The notes: generated from the letters alone by a model not told the origin. Positions 1 through 9,355 are shown, numbered from the stretch's first letter. The stretch is DNA of 64,000 nt from Planctomycetaceae bacterium (GCA_027487485.1 JAIYDN010000010.1:122439-186438); one strand, 5' to 3'. Program-made: numbers and translations.

Positions 1-193
1 TAAAGCCTTGCTGGCATTCGTCTTGCGAAGGGGCTATTGCCAGCTAAACAAAGATTCGCTCACTCGGAAGAACGAGTCGGGAACGCGACCCAATTTTTCT
101 TTCGACCGGATCCATCGTTCAAGGTGCAGGAAATGGATCCGCGGCAAATGGGCATCGAGTTTTTGGTATGACACAAGGATTAAGGATCACAGG

Positions 194-925
194 ATGAACT
201 TTGACAACAACAACAGCGGCGACCAAGCAATGACTCCATGGGCAACCAGCGATGTAGCAACAGCTGCAGCAGCCAAGCCCGCTTCGACGCGTGCCAAGGA
301 AGAAGCCACGAAGGAAGCGGGAGAGAAGCTCGCAGCCGAAATGAAAATCTTCAACGAAGTTGCAGCCGAGCTACGTGCCAAGCGAAATTGCGACTTACCC
401 GCAGCGGATCGCCGAAAGCTGGTTGTTGAGACTGCAACGGAATTGTTTGGCGTCGCGCCGACCTGGACCGCTTTTTATCGCGAGACCGTTGGGGCCGCTG
501 GCGTTGCACGCGCTCTTTTCCCAGACATCGAAGAAGCCCATCAGTACGAATGCAGCGACGAACACTGCAAGGTAATGGAAATGCTGACCGTCTTGCGTTC
601 CCGCGACCTGCCTGAAAACGACCCTCACGAACCGCAACGTATGATTACGGTCCGCATCCCCAAGAGCCTCCATGATTCCATTTGCGCCGAAGCAAATGAT
701 CTAGCAGTAAGTGTCAACAAGCTTTGCATCACGCGAATGCTTCAGAAAATCGACACCAATTTGATTCCTAACTCGACCCAAAAGCGACGCGGCCGACGCC
801 CGGGATCGGCCGGCGCTGGTAAAAAGCAAATGGCAGGCAATCGATTGGATTCCATCTCCTTGGATACTGCTTCGATGGACAACATGGACAATGCCTCAAC
901 GCATACCTCCATGGACAATGCCTAA
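194..925 (+). CDS. Ribbon-helix-helix (HicB/Arc-like) DNA-binding protein
   Basis: A 243-residue protein whose last third contains a ribbon-helix-helix segment (MITVRIPKSLHDSICAEAN, then a second helix ending near LQKID), the fold used by Arc/MetJ and the C-terminal domain of HicB antitoxins. The N-terminal 100 residues are Ala/Lys/Glu-rich and probably helical. The tail is basic (KRRGRRPG), followed by a low-complexity Met-Asp-Asn stretch. The start was placed at 194 because AAGGA lies about 8 bases upstream; the frame stays open upstream to position 8, but that part reads like non-coding sequence. No toxin partner lies next to it, so a toxin-antitoxin role is not supported. A stand-alone transcriptional regulator is most likely; the target is unknown. 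Confidence 0.75.
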   Translation: MNFDNNNSGDQAMTPWATSDVATAAAAKPASTRAKEEATKEAGEKLAAEMKIFNEVAAELRAKRNCDLPAADRRKLVVETATELFGVAPTWTAFYRETVGAAGVARALFPDIEEAHQYECSDEHCKVMEMLTVLRSRDLPENDPHEPQRMITVRIPKSLHDSICAEANDLAVSVNKLCITRMLQKIDTNLIPNSTQKRRGRRPGSAGAGKKQMAGNRLDSISLDTASMDNMDNASTHTSMDNA

Positions 926-1005
926 CAATGCCTACTTGTGTGAACAAGCCCCAAGGCACCGTGGGAAACTTCGCTTTTCGCACTCGTGCTCGACCAGCGT
1001 GTTTC

Positions 1006-1047
1006 GAGTACGAGTACGAGTACCATTTCATTGAGTACGAGTACGAG
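1006..1047. repeat. GAGTAC short tandem arrays, two blocks
   Basis: Two blocks of GAGTACGAGTACGAG in the same orientation are separated by about 12 bases (ACCATTTCATT). The architecture (array, short spacer, array) matches the GAGCACGAGCAC elements at 26455-26495 and 26904-26956. The gap 926-1382 holds no convincing gene. Confidence 0.75.
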
Positions 1048-1153
1048 AAAAAGCCAATAGGCTTAAGTTCGAAATCAGCCTCGTCAAGGCCCCACTGAAT
1101 CAATATCGAATTTCGAACAAGGAATGTCGAAGTCCGAAGGAATTCACAAAACA

Positions 1154-1220
1154 CTTCGACATTCGACATTCGGTGTTCGACATTCGGTGTTCGGTGTTTG
1201 AAAGTCGGCGTTCGATGTTC
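1154..1220. repeat. TTCGACATTCGG degenerate tandem repeat
   Basis: Variants of TTCGACATTCGGTG repeat about five times in direct orientation, degenerating toward 1220. It lies upstream of the sigma-factor gene starting at 1383. A minus-strand open frame runs through it and the GAGTAC arrays, but the translation is repeat-driven and not accepted as a gene. Confidence 0.7.
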
Positions 1221-1382
1221 AAAAAGCTTGAAAGCAATTGCAAATGATAGCTAACGCAGGCCGAAAATCCTAAATTCTTTCGACTTGCTCTGAAAGGTTC
1301 CTTGGCGACGATGGTGTTAAGGTTGTTATCGCGGTCTCGCTTGTCGAACGCGTCACAACCGTTGCATTTCTAATGAGGCACC

Positions 1383-1982
1383 ATGAATTCCAACCCAGAT
1401 ACTCGAGAAAGCTTGATCCTGCGATTACCATCCTCGCAGGATGCTCTCGCATGGCGGGAATTCATCGCGATCTACGAACCGCTGATCATTCGCTTTGCCG
1501 GCCGAAGAGGTTTGCAAGAAGCTGACGCGAGGGAAATTGCTCAGAACGTTCTGATCGCCGTAGCCAAATCGGTCGACCGATGGCAACCCGATCGAGAACG
1601 CGGCCGTTTTCGCGCTTGGCTTTTTCGAATCGCTCGCAACCAATTGATCAATTGGATCTCCAAACAAGCCACCCAAGCCTCGTCCGCTCGGGCGGTTGAT
1701 GGCTCAGCCCTGGAGCAATTCCCCTCCGAAGACTACCGCGCCGCGGAAATCGAACTGGAATACCGTCGCGAAATGTTTCGAGTCGCTGCCGCTCAAGCCA
1801 GGGACTCCTTCAGCGCCAGCACATGGGATGCCTTCTGGAGAACGGCTGTGCTTGCCGAGTCGGTGGATTCGGTCGCCGCCAGCTTAGAACTCTCACCTGG
1901 AGCGGTTTACATCGCACGAAGCCGAGTCACCTCAAAAATTCGGGACATCATCGTGCAACTGGAGGATAACAATGCTATCTAA
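1383..1982 (+). CDS. ECF-type RNA polymerase sigma factor
   Basis: A 199-residue sigma-70 family protein. Region 2 is recognisable at residues about 15-90 (LAWREFIAIYEPLIIRFA, then the DAREIAQNVL and GRFRAWLFRIARNQ motifs). Region 4 is a helix-turn-helix near 150-190 (ESVDSVAASLELSPGAVYIARSR). This organisation is typical of planctomycete ECF factors encoded beside protein kinases. AGG lies 5 bases before the ATG. The 3' end overlaps the kinase gene by 11 bases, so the two are probably translationally coupled. The kinase carries a zinc-finger-like N-terminus and may act as its anti-sigma partner. The regulon cannot be read from the window. Confidence 0.9.
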   Translation: MNSNPDTRESLILRLPSSQDALAWREFIAIYEPLIIRFAGRRGLQEADAREIAQNVLIAVAKSVDRWQPDRERGRFRAWLFRIARNQLINWISKQATQASSARAVDGSALEQFPSEDYRAAEIELEYRREMFRVAAAQARDSFSASTWDAFWRTAVLAESVDSVAASLELSPGAVYIARSRVTSKIRDIIVQLEDNNAI

Positions 1983-3597
1983 CACGAACCAAGCCAAGGC
2001 CTCAGGGCGCGAATGCCGGTTTGCCCATTGGCACCACTTGCTGGATGGCACGGAAGGAGAACAAAGCTTTATCGAAGCCTTTCGGCATGTCGAAGGATGC
2101 ACCACCTGCCAACAACGTGTGGCGGATGCGGCCAACCAAAAGACCAACTGGTGGAACGAAGCCCGTAGTTCATGGCTTGAGCACGAATTGCCATCTAGCA
2201 CTTGCGACAACATCACCAGTTCCGTCGTGATTGAAGTCCAACCGGAAATTCCAGACGAAGCACGAGTGGAGTTTGAAGTCGTTCAGCTCCCGTTCTTGGA
2301 ATCACCTCGCCATCCGGAACTCCTCGGCCGGCTCGGCAGATACGACATTGAACGTGTCATTGGTACCGGCGGAATGGGCCTGGTGCTAAAGGCACATGAC
2401 ACCGAACTGCATCGCGTGGTTGCGATCAAGGTGCTAGCAGCTCATCTCGCCAACAATGCATCAGCACGAAAACGGTTCGCTCGCGAAGCACAAGCCGCAG
2501 CTGCCATCTTGCATCCGAATGTGATCCCGATTTACAACGTCGAAACAACTGGCAAGGTTCCCTATCTTGTCATGCAATGCGTCATGGGTGCTTCTTTGCA
2601 AGCAAAGGTGGATCATAACGGACCACTGTCGCTCGCAGAGTCACTTCGTATCGCAAAGCAAACCGCCTCTGGTTTGGCCGCCGCTCACGATCAAGGCATT
2701 GTCCATCGCGATGTCAAGCCGGCCAACATTCTCCTGGAAGACAATGTCGACCGAGTGCTGCTGAGCGACTTCGGATTAGCAAGAGCCGTGGACGACGCCT
2801 CGCTCACTCGCACCGGCGTCGTGGCTGGCACGCCACACTACATGTCCCCCGAACAAGCTCATGGCGACGCGCTCGATACGCGAAGCGACCAGTTTAGTCT
2901 CGGAAGCGTCTTGTACTTTATGCTCACCGGGCGACCTCCGTATCGCGCGAACAACGCCATGGGGGTCCTGCATCGTATCTGCACCGAGTCGCCGAGACCC
3001 ATCGATGAAATCAACCCGGATGTTCCCGTGGAAGTCATTGCCCTGGTCGCGCGGCTGATGAGCAAGAATGTGTCGGACCGATTTTACGACATGCATGCCG
3101 TCGAAGCAGAACTAGAACGCCTTTTGTTGACACTGCAATCCGGCGGGCTTTCGCTCCAACGTCGAAAACCCAAACCGAAAGCCTTTTTCCAATCCCTGAA
3201 AAATCGCTCGTGGATGACATGGGCAGCCATCACAAGTACGACAGCCATACTGAGCCTTGCGATTGTTCTGACGTGGTGGACAGGCTGGCAAGAATGGCTC
3301 GGACTTCAACGGAACTCATCCAACCGCGGTGCAAGAAACCTCAACGCCCAGGTTCAGCAACTTGTCACAGAACAGAATCAGCAGATCCAAGCAATAGCCC
3401 AATCCGATAGCGATCTCCGTCAAATCGAAAGCGAACTACGACAGATCGAATCCATGCCGATGGCATCCTGGCCATCCGAATACCAATCCACGAACGAAGC
3501 ACGTTTTTATCAAGACTTGCAAAACATCCAAATCGAATTGGATGCCTTGGAGTCACAACTGTTGAACTCGAAAGAAAGTGAAAAGGAATCCGAATGA
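1972..3597 (+). CDS. Membrane Ser/Thr protein kinase with zinc-finger-like N-terminus
   Basis: A 541-residue kinase. Residues 1-115 hold an anti-sigma-like His/Cys segment (HVEGCTTCQQ). A full Hanks-type kinase domain spans about 120-385: glycine loop (GTGGMGLV), catalytic lysine in VVAIKVLAA, HRDVKPAN near residue 244, SDFGLAR and the MSPEQ activation segment. A single membrane helix lies near 413-437, followed by a C-terminal coiled coil that would be extracytoplasmic. All catalytic residues are present, so it should be active. It overlaps the sigma gene upstream (11 bases) and the downstream gene by ATGA. The arrangement suggests a kinase that binds and perhaps phosphorylates the co-encoded sigma factor; that is inference. 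Confidence 0.9.
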   Translation: MLSNTNQAKASGRECRFAHWHHLLDGTEGEQSFIEAFRHVEGCTTCQQRVADAANQKTNWWNEARSSWLEHELPSSTCDNITSSVVIEVQPEIPDEARVEFEVVQLPFLESPRHPELLGRLGRYDIERVIGTGGMGLVLKAHDTELHRVVAIKVLAAHLANNASARKRFAREAQAAAAILHPNVIPIYNVETTGKVPYLVMQCVMGASLQAKVDHNGPLSLAESLRIAKQTASGLAAAHDQGIVHRDVKPANILLEDNVDRVLLSDFGLARAVDDASLTRTGVVAGTPHYMSPEQAHGDALDTRSDQFSLGSVLYFMLTGRPPYRANNAMGVLHRICTESPRPIDEINPDVPVEVIALVARLMSKNVSDRFYDMHAVEAELERLLLTLQSGGLSLQRRKPKPKAFFQSLKNRSWMTWAAITSTTAILSLAIVLTWWTGWQEWLGLQRNSSNRGARNLNAQVQQLVTEQNQQIQAIAQSDSDLRQIESELRQIESMPMASWPSEYQSTNEARFYQDLQNIQIELDALESQLLNSKESEKESE

Positions 3598-4559
3598 AAC
3601 GAACAAGTTTATACTTGGGGCTTGCCGCCTCTGCCATTGCAACCGTTGCGCTGGGTGGCATCCGTTTGATCGCTCAGCAAGAAGGATCAGGGCCTGGCCC
3701 ATCAAGTGGACAGCCATCATTTAACAACAACTCAAACCCAAACAACCGGGGGCAAAACGGGCCAAATCCTAACGGGCCCTACGATTCGGCTCGCAATAAC
3801 TACCCCCAGGGAAATCCAACTCTCACGCCCAACAGTTTCGGGCAGACATTCGGACCAAGCTCGCCTAATCAACCACCGATGAACGGCCCCCCGTCTTTCT
3901 TTCAGCAGGTACCGTCCTGGAACCACTCCTACACAGTACAAACTTACCCTGGGTACCCAGGACTTCCACCGGCCCCCGAAGGAAACTTCGAGCAGATGCA
4001 AGAACGGGCAAAAATGGAACAGAAGATCCGTCAATGGGTCGGGACCATTCGATCCGCCGAGTCCGCGGAAGATGAAAAGACCGAGGCAAAGAGCAAGCTG
4101 AAGGAAGCCATGCTGGAACGCTTTCAAAAAGAGCAAAAGCAGCGAAAAGAAAAAGTGGAACAACTGGAGGAGCAGCTCGCAAAACTTAAGAAGCAAATTG
4201 AAAAGCGAGAGGAATCATTTCCCAAGTTAGTCGACCTGCGAATCCAGTTGATCGAACAAGACTCGGAAGGAGATATGCCTGAGCTTTCGCTAACACCTCC
4301 GATGATACCATCACCATCATACCCAAACGGATTTCCACCTTCACCATTGACTCCAGGGGTTGGTGCGATCCCTCCCAACGGGAACTTCGGAATACAGCCA
4401 ATCCCTTTATTCACAACACCAGGAGCTCTCCCGCAAAATCCTCAACTCTACAGCCAACCCAACGGTTCCCCCTTGAATCCCCCTGTTCAGCCCAAGAAGC
4501 TAAAGCAAAAGCCGTCTGACCCGAATTCAAAGTCAACATCACCGGATGTCGTAGAGTAA
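3594..4559 (+). CDS. Exported Pro/Asn-rich protein with central coiled coil
   Basis: A 321-residue protein starting in an ATGA overlap with the kinase gene. Residues 1-25 look like a signal peptide (hydrophobic LAASAIATVALGGI followed by a Gln/Glu-rich start). The flanks are very rich in Pro, Asn, Gly and Ser. The middle, about residues 135-215, is a charged coiled coil (Lys/Glu/Gln heptads). No enzyme motif is visible. The tight coupling implies it works with the kinase, possibly as an extracytoplasmic partner of the kinase's own C-terminal coiled coil. Function unknown. Confidence 0.75.
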   Translation: MKRTSLYLGLAASAIATVALGGIRLIAQQEGSGPGPSSGQPSFNNNSNPNNRGQNGPNPNGPYDSARNNYPQGNPTLTPNSFGQTFGPSSPNQPPMNGPPSFFQQVPSWNHSYTVQTYPGYPGLPPAPEGNFEQMQERAKMEQKIRQWVGTIRSAESAEDEKTEAKSKLKEAMLERFQKEQKQRKEKVEQLEEQLAKLKKQIEKREESFPKLVDLRIQLIEQDSEGDMPELSLTPPMIPSPSYPNGFPPSPLTPGVGAIPPNGNFGIQPIPLFTTPGALPQNPQLYSQPNGSPLNPPVQPKKLKQKPSDPNSKSTSPDVVE

Positions 4560-4578
4560 AGATAACAACGAGCCCCTT

Positions 4579-5128
4579 GAGCCGCGGGCGTTAGCCGCGA
4601 ACCACGTTTTTTCAAATGCTTCTTATCGCGGCTTCAAGTAATCCTTAACGCGGCTAACGCCTTAGGATGATGCGATTTTTGCAAGGGCTGGAAGCCCGAC
4701 ACATCCAATGCCGGTGGCGCAAGCCCTCAAAATTACCCTCATTTTTTGATTTTGCTCCCCTCGCCCCTCTTAGGGGAGAGGGGCTGGGGGTGAGGGGTTT
4801 GATCTGTGTTTTGATTGGGATTTCAGATGCAGTCGGGACATGTTGCATTGCTGAAAAGAACTAAACAAGTCGCTGGACCGGAGGGTCGCATGTTTCGAAT
4901 CAACTCCTCACCCCCCGGCCCCTCTCCCCGAAGCGGGGCGAGGGGGAGAAAAATGCAGCAGCTTCGCGATCGCGGCAGGGAATTGGAATGCTCGGCAGGT
5001 CCAACTTGTGGGTAAAGATGAGGGCCCACGCCCACCGGCACTGGATGTGTCGGCCCTTCAGGCCTAATATTGACAACATCAAAACAAATGCTAGTAGGTC
5101 CTAGTCGCGGCTAGTGCCTGCGGCTCAG
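4579..5128. repeat. Nested imperfect palindrome made of three repeat families
   Basis: The gene-free stretch 4560-5178 is built from paired repeats in inverted order. Family A (GAGCCGCGGGCGTTAGCCGCG) is at 4579-4599, with its inverted degenerate copy at 5107-5128. Family B (GCCCGACACATCCAATGCCGG) is near 4693-4715, inverted at about 5036-5066. Family C (CCCCTCGCCCCTCTTAGGGG and flank) is at about 4755-4800, inverted at about 4905-4950. The order A-B-C...C'-B'-A' forms a palindrome of about 550 bp. Short open frames in it are repeat-derived. Confidence 0.75.
4587..4661. terminator. 13-bp perfect inverted repeat downstream of the kinase operon
   Basis: GGCGTTAGCCGCG at 4587-4599 pairs exactly with CGCGGCTAACGCC at 4649-4661 across a 49-base loop. 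It sits 28 bases past the stop of the secreted-protein gene. There is no U-tract, so it is either a structured 3' end or simply part of the repeat family. Confidence 0.4.
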
Positions 5129-5178
5129 TAAATCCATCCAGGCTTTGCGATTCTTACTCCAAGTCGCCAAGCCTCTGC

Positions 5179-6474
5179 CTACTGGCTCTCGCTCGACACA
5201 ACAACCCCGTCGATCACAACTCCGGTGCAATGAGTTGTATATTCAAACGGATCACCGTCGTAAATAGCCAAGTCTGCATCTTTCCCGACGGCAATCGAAC
5301 CAACTCTGTCTTGAATGCCAAGGATCTTGGCTGGCGACAGAGTAATCGATTCAACGGCAGCTTCGAAACTTAGCCCGTGAGCGGCCGCGACAGCCGCTTC
5401 GAACAACACCACCCGAACCTTGGGAACGTACGGCTCAAATCCACCTTGGATCGCAAACGGTATTCCCGCCTCGCGAAGCTTCGACGCTGTTTGGAAGGAA
5501 AGATTTTCTTTCTCGCCACTGGCCCGAGCCATCGAAGGATGCAACAGGACAGTCACCCCAGCAGCCTTCAATTGCGGAATCATCAAATGTGCATCCGAAG
5601 CACTATCCAACCATAATGGAATCTTGAATTCTTCGGCCAGTCGAATTGCAGACGCAATATCCTGAGCTCGATCAGCCGTTATTAATAACGCCTTCTTGCC
5701 CGATAGCACTTCCGACAAAACTTCTAGCTTGAGATTCCGAGCCATCGGCTCGTCCGCTTTGCTTTTCTCTTTGCCTTCCTTGTCCGGTTCACTAGGGGCG
5801 GGCTCTTTCACGGCTGCTTTCTTGGCAACCTTCGCGCTATATTCTCGAGCTTCAATCAACAACGACCGGAGCATTGCCATTTGCTTGCCACGAGTGCCCG
5901 GGCTGGCCTTTCCCGATTTCGTCGAAGCTTCCGCCAAGGTCACTGCGATTGCGCGACCATCGACCATCAAAGCGGACTCGACCGTATCGCCTACCGTTTT
6001 CACAATCATGGTCTGGCCTGAAATCAGCTCGCCCGGCGCATGACCCGTATGAACGGTCGTCACCCCATAATTGCGAATGTACGCGACCAATTCCTCACGC
6101 GGGTTGTAAGCGTCGATGGCTCGTAGTTCCGGCTGCAAGGGTGACGACGACTCCAGTTGGTCCGAATCATGTTCGAAGTTCAAGATCCCTGACAGACCAA
6201 CACAGGTTCGCACATCGACCAGTCCAGGAAGCACCACTTCGCCACGAATCACTTTGGCGTTAGCAGGCACTTTGAACTCGCCGGCTTGACCAACGGCTTG
6301 GATTTTGCCATCAACGCACAGGATCATGCCATCCAGAATCGTTTTTCCGGTGACGGTCACAATCTTTTTGGCATACACGACGACAGGTTCCGTTGCGGAC
6401 CCCCACGTCGATGGAAGAAAGCAGGTAAGCACAAAAAGCAGAGAAAAGCTGGATGTTTTAAGTTGGAATCTCAC
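5179..6474 (-). CDS. Exported amidohydrolase-like protein lacking metal ligands
   Basis: A 431-residue member of the imidazolonepropionase-like amidohydrolase superfamily and a paralogue of the gene just upstream. The start is a GTG at 6474: a strong AGGAGG lies 6 bases before it, it overlaps the upstream stop as GTGA, and it gives a clean signal peptide (about residues 1-27, ending near TWGSATEP). Fold landmarks survive, including VVLPGLVD and the C-terminal VGSIAVGKDADLAIYDGDPF. The HxH after strand 1 is DVRTCVG instead of a metal-binding THSH. The His-rich strand is ITADRAQD rather than HHHTHRHDD, and the late Asp region is also changed. It is therefore probably a catalytically dead or re-purposed partner, exported separately or bound to its active paralogue. 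Ligand unknown. Confidence 0.8.
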   Translation of the reverse strand: MRFQLKTSSFSLLFVLTCFLPSTWGSATEPVVVYAKKIVTVTGKTILDGMILCVDGKIQAVGQAGEFKVPANAKVIRGEVVLPGLVDVRTCVGLSGILNFEHDSDQLESSSPLQPELRAIDAYNPREELVAYIRNYGVTTVHTGHAPGELISGQTMIVKTVGDTVESALMVDGRAIAVTLAEASTKSGKASPGTRGKQMAMLRSLLIEAREYSAKVAKKAAVKEPAPSEPDKEGKEKSKADEPMARNLKLEVLSEVLSGKKALLITADRAQDIASAIRLAEEFKIPLWLDSASDAHLMIPQLKAAGVTVLLHPSMARASGEKENLSFQTASKLREAGIPFAIQGGFEPYVPKVRVVLFEAAVAAAHGLSFEAAVESITLSPAKILGIQDRVGSIAVGKDADLAIYDGDPFEYTTHCTGVVIDGVVVSSESQ

Positions 6475-7862
6475 TTGGCACCTCCTTGCCATGCAGGAGC
6501 ATAGCAACACAAGAACGGATCCAAATCGCTCCCTGCATTGACGCCCCCTTCCGCATAAAGCTGATCTTCTGGAATGCTGAGATCGAAGGCCTTTTTCCCC
6601 TCGACCCAGGTTTCTAAGACTCGCGTATAGACGCTCAACGGATCACCACTCAGGATTGCAAAATCGGCATCCTTACCCACAGTCAGCGAACCAATTCGAT
6701 CACCCAAACCCAGCATTTCCGCCCCGGCCAGCGTTAACCCGTCGATCGCTTTGGCGCGATTCATGCCTGCCCGTACAGCCAATGCAGCGGATCGCATAAA
6801 CAGCCTTGAATCAGTGATCCAATCGTCGGTATGGAATGCAACTCGTACACCTGCTTCGTCCAGCACTTTACCATTTTTGAACAAGAGATCTTTCGCTTCG
6901 AGCTTTCCACCCGGCGAGTCCAACACAATGATGGAGCAGGGAAGGTTTGCGGCTGCAATCTCTTTGGCAACCTTCCAACCATCGCTCACATGGTGCAGCA
7001 CTGTTTGAAACCCAAACTCTTGCGACAACCGAATCACAGTAATGATGTCATCATGACGGTGAGTGTGATGATGCACAATGCGTTTGCCTTGCATGGCTTC
7101 CACCAAACACTCCAAGTTCAAATCGCGAGGCGGCAGCTTGGACTCGTCCCCACCGGCAGCCACAACCTTGGCATGGTATTCGCGAGCCTTGATGTATTGT
7201 TCGCGTACCAAGTAAGCTGACTTGCCACGTGTTCCTGGAAAAGGCGCATCCCCCTGCGAATTGGTTCCGTTAGCCATCTTGAGGCCCCCCAATGACTTAC
7301 CATCCTTATCGCGAATCAAGATTTCATCCACCACGCTCGGTGAGGATCCATGGTACCGTAGCTTGCAGTAGACCGTTTGCCCACTGATCAAATGCCCCGA
7401 ACCAGGCATTACATTCAATGTCGTTAAACCACCAGCCAATGCGCGACGGAACCCAGCGTCCCGCACGTTCAATGAATCTAGAATGCGAACGCCAGGCTGA
7501 ATGGGACTACTGGAATCCGCGGCTCCGAAACCACCGATATGGCTATGGGTGCAAACCAAGCCTGGCATGATCCACTTGCCCTTGGCATCGACGACCGCCG
7601 CGCCAGCCGGAATCTTGACGTCGGCTTTGGTACCCACTGCGATAATCTTACCGCCAGAAGTGACCAACACTCCATCGCGCACCTGCGGTTGGTCGACAGG
7701 CAACAGTGTTGCGTTGACCCAAGCCTTTAGGGTTGGTTCAGCATGATCTGAATCGGGTTGAATGGGGCGACCATAAAGTTGGGGAGTGCTGTCGCCGCGA
7801 CAGAACCCAATTGCAAACGAAGCCGTCGCGGCCCCCTGCATGAATTTTCGTCGATTATTCAA
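6471..7862 (-). CDS. Tat-exported amidohydrolase (imidazolonepropionase-like)
   Basis: A 463-residue metal-dependent hydrolase. The N-terminus NNRRKFMQGAATASFAIGF is a Tat signal. The amidohydrolase barrel has an intact HxH (PGLVCTHSHIGG), a second His cluster (VHHHTHRHDDI), a His pair (TVLHHVSDGW) and a late Asp strand (VAFHTDDW). The C-terminal landmark DRIGSLTVGKDADFAILSGDP is typical of the family. The substrate cannot be predicted from sequence. It overlaps the degenerate paralogue by 4 bases, so the two are made together. It lies 136 bp downstream of the DUF1501 gene and may belong to the same transcript. Confidence 0.88.
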   Translation of the reverse strand: MNNRRKFMQGAATASFAIGFCRGDSTPQLYGRPIQPDSDHAEPTLKAWVNATLLPVDQPQVRDGVLVTSGGKIIAVGTKADVKIPAGAAVVDAKGKWIMPGLVCTHSHIGGFGAADSSSPIQPGVRILDSLNVRDAGFRRALAGGLTTLNVMPGSGHLISGQTVYCKLRYHGSSPSVVDEILIRDKDGKSLGGLKMANGTNSQGDAPFPGTRGKSAYLVREQYIKAREYHAKVVAAGGDESKLPPRDLNLECLVEAMQGKRIVHHHTHRHDDIITVIRLSQEFGFQTVLHHVSDGWKVAKEIAAANLPCSIIVLDSPGGKLEAKDLLFKNGKVLDEAGVRVAFHTDDWITDSRLFMRSAALAVRAGMNRAKAIDGLTLAGAEMLGLGDRIGSLTVGKDADFAILSGDPLSVYTRVLETWVEGKKAFDLSIPEDQLYAEGGVNAGSDLDPFLCCYAPAWQGGAK

Positions 7863-7998
7863 TGTGTCCTCATCATGATCAAGTTCGAAATGGCCAAACC
7901 AATCCTATCGATTGTAGCCGATCGGACCATTTGCTGCTAAGCCATGCAATGCACACTGAGCCAGCTAACAGAACTTTCTTGAAATACGACGATTTGAC

Positions 7999-9324
7999 TT
8001 ACGAAAAGAGCTGATTCACCACATCACCGTCGCGAACAAGCGTGATCGGACGGCCGGTTTCGGTATGGAATTCTTGTTTGTGATTGATGCCAAGATTGTG
8101 ATAAAACGAGGCCGCGACATCGTCCGGGCTGATCGAATCATTGGCCGGACCAGCGGCAGTTTCATCGCTTGCTCCGATCACTTGACCACCTTGCACACGC
8201 CCACCCGCCATCAACATGAACATGCAACGTGGATAATGGTCGCGTCCCCCGAGAGCGGCTCGCGTGTTGATCTTAGGAGTCCGCCCGAATTCGCCCGACA
8301 CCATCACCGCTGTCGAACTGAGCAAGCCCTTTTGCTGCAACCCAACGAACAGCGAAGAAAGCCCCCCATCCAATTTCGGCAAAAGCTTCTTACTCAGCGC
8401 ATTAAAGATATCCGTATGATTGTCCCAGCCACCTAACGACAACGAAACAAAGCGTACTCCCGATTCAATAAGCCGGACAGCTAAGAGGCAGCTTTGCTCA
8501 AATGGGTCTGGACCGAATTGAGCAGCGAACGTGGGTGACTCTTTCGAGATATCAAATGCGATTCGTGCGCGTTCGCTGGTCAACATCGAAAATGCCTTGT
8601 CACCAAACTTATCCAGCCCTGTTAGAAGCTGATCTCGACCTTCCAACGGAGAAAAGGTCGTATCCAAATCACGAAGCAAGCTTTGCCGTCGGTCCAATTG
8701 CTCTACAGTGATCCCCGTTCCCAACGAAATACCGCGAACGTTAAAAGGCTTCCCTTGTTTCGGTGTATCCGAAGTGTTCATTGGAGCATACTGAATGCCC
8801 AAGAATCCGGCGCGCTGTCCTCCGTTGGGGATAGCAACAAACGGTGGGATGTCACTATCAACAGGCCGCTCTTTGCAAACAACCGCACCGTAACCAGGGT
8901 ACTCTAGAGAAGCCAATGGGCGACTGCCCGTGTTGATGTACTCGCTTCCCAATCGGTGGGCTGCCAACGTGTGCGAAACGCCTCGAACGATAGCATACTT
9001 GTCAAAATGGGAGGCAAGCTTTGGCAAGTGCTCTGAAACGCGAACGCCAGGAACGCAAGTTTCAATCGTTTTGAAATCACCGCGAATCCCATCGGGGGCA
9101 TCAGGTTTCGGATCAAAAGTGTCCAAATGCGATGGCCCACCGCTAAGGTCGATAAAGATCCCCGAGGTTGCATACCCGTCCTGAACTTGCCCAGCCGCTG
9201 CTAATTGCAAATAGCTCGCAAGACTGAACCCGCTGCCCGAAAGCCCGCCGACGGCAACACCGCCAACACGCATGAAATCGCGACGTCGAATCCCATCACA
9301 GTATTGATTACGTTTCATATTCAT
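7999..9324 (-). CDS. DUF1501 family Tat-exported protein
   Basis: A 441-residue DUF1501 protein, a family with an alkaline-phosphatase/sulfatase-like fold that is greatly expanded in planctomycetes. Visible landmarks are an N-terminal twin-arginine signal (IRRRDFMRVGGVAVGGLSG), IFIDLSGGPSHLDTFDPKPD at about 55-75, and the C-terminal VMVSGEFGRTPKIN and GGRDHYPRCMFMLMAGG. The start at 9324 has GGAAAG just upstream; a second ATG lies two codons on. It follows the DUF1549/1553 gene by 31 bp, the standard pairing for these two families, which are thought to act together in the periplasm. Specific substrate unknown. Confidence 0.92.
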   Translation of the reverse strand: MNMKRNQYCDGIRRRDFMRVGGVAVGGLSGSGFSLASYLQLAAAGQVQDGYATSGIFIDLSGGPSHLDTFDPKPDAPDGIRGDFKTIETCVPGVRVSEHLPKLASHFDKYAIVRGVSHTLAAHRLGSEYINTGSRPLASLEYPGYGAVVCKERPVDSDIPPFVAIPNGGQRAGFLGIQYAPMNTSDTPKQGKPFNVRGISLGTGITVEQLDRRQSLLRDLDTTFSPLEGRDQLLTGLDKFGDKAFSMLTSERARIAFDISKESPTFAAQFGPDPFEQSCLLAVRLIESGVRFVSLSLGGWDNHTDIFNALSKKLLPKLDGGLSSLFVGLQQKGLLSSTAVMVSGEFGRTPKINTRAALGGRDHYPRCMFMLMAGGRVQGGQVIGASDETAAGPANDSISPDDVAASFYHNLGINHKQEFHTETGRPITLVRDGDVVNQLFS

Positions 9325-9355
9325 TTCTTTCCATGGATAGCATGGTGTTAGACGG

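Noticed and set aside
768..1169. Minus-strand frame of 133 residues through the GAGTAC arrays
   Set aside because: The translation is driven by repeats (SYSYSMKWYSYSYS) and overlaps the RHH gene; no domain or start context.
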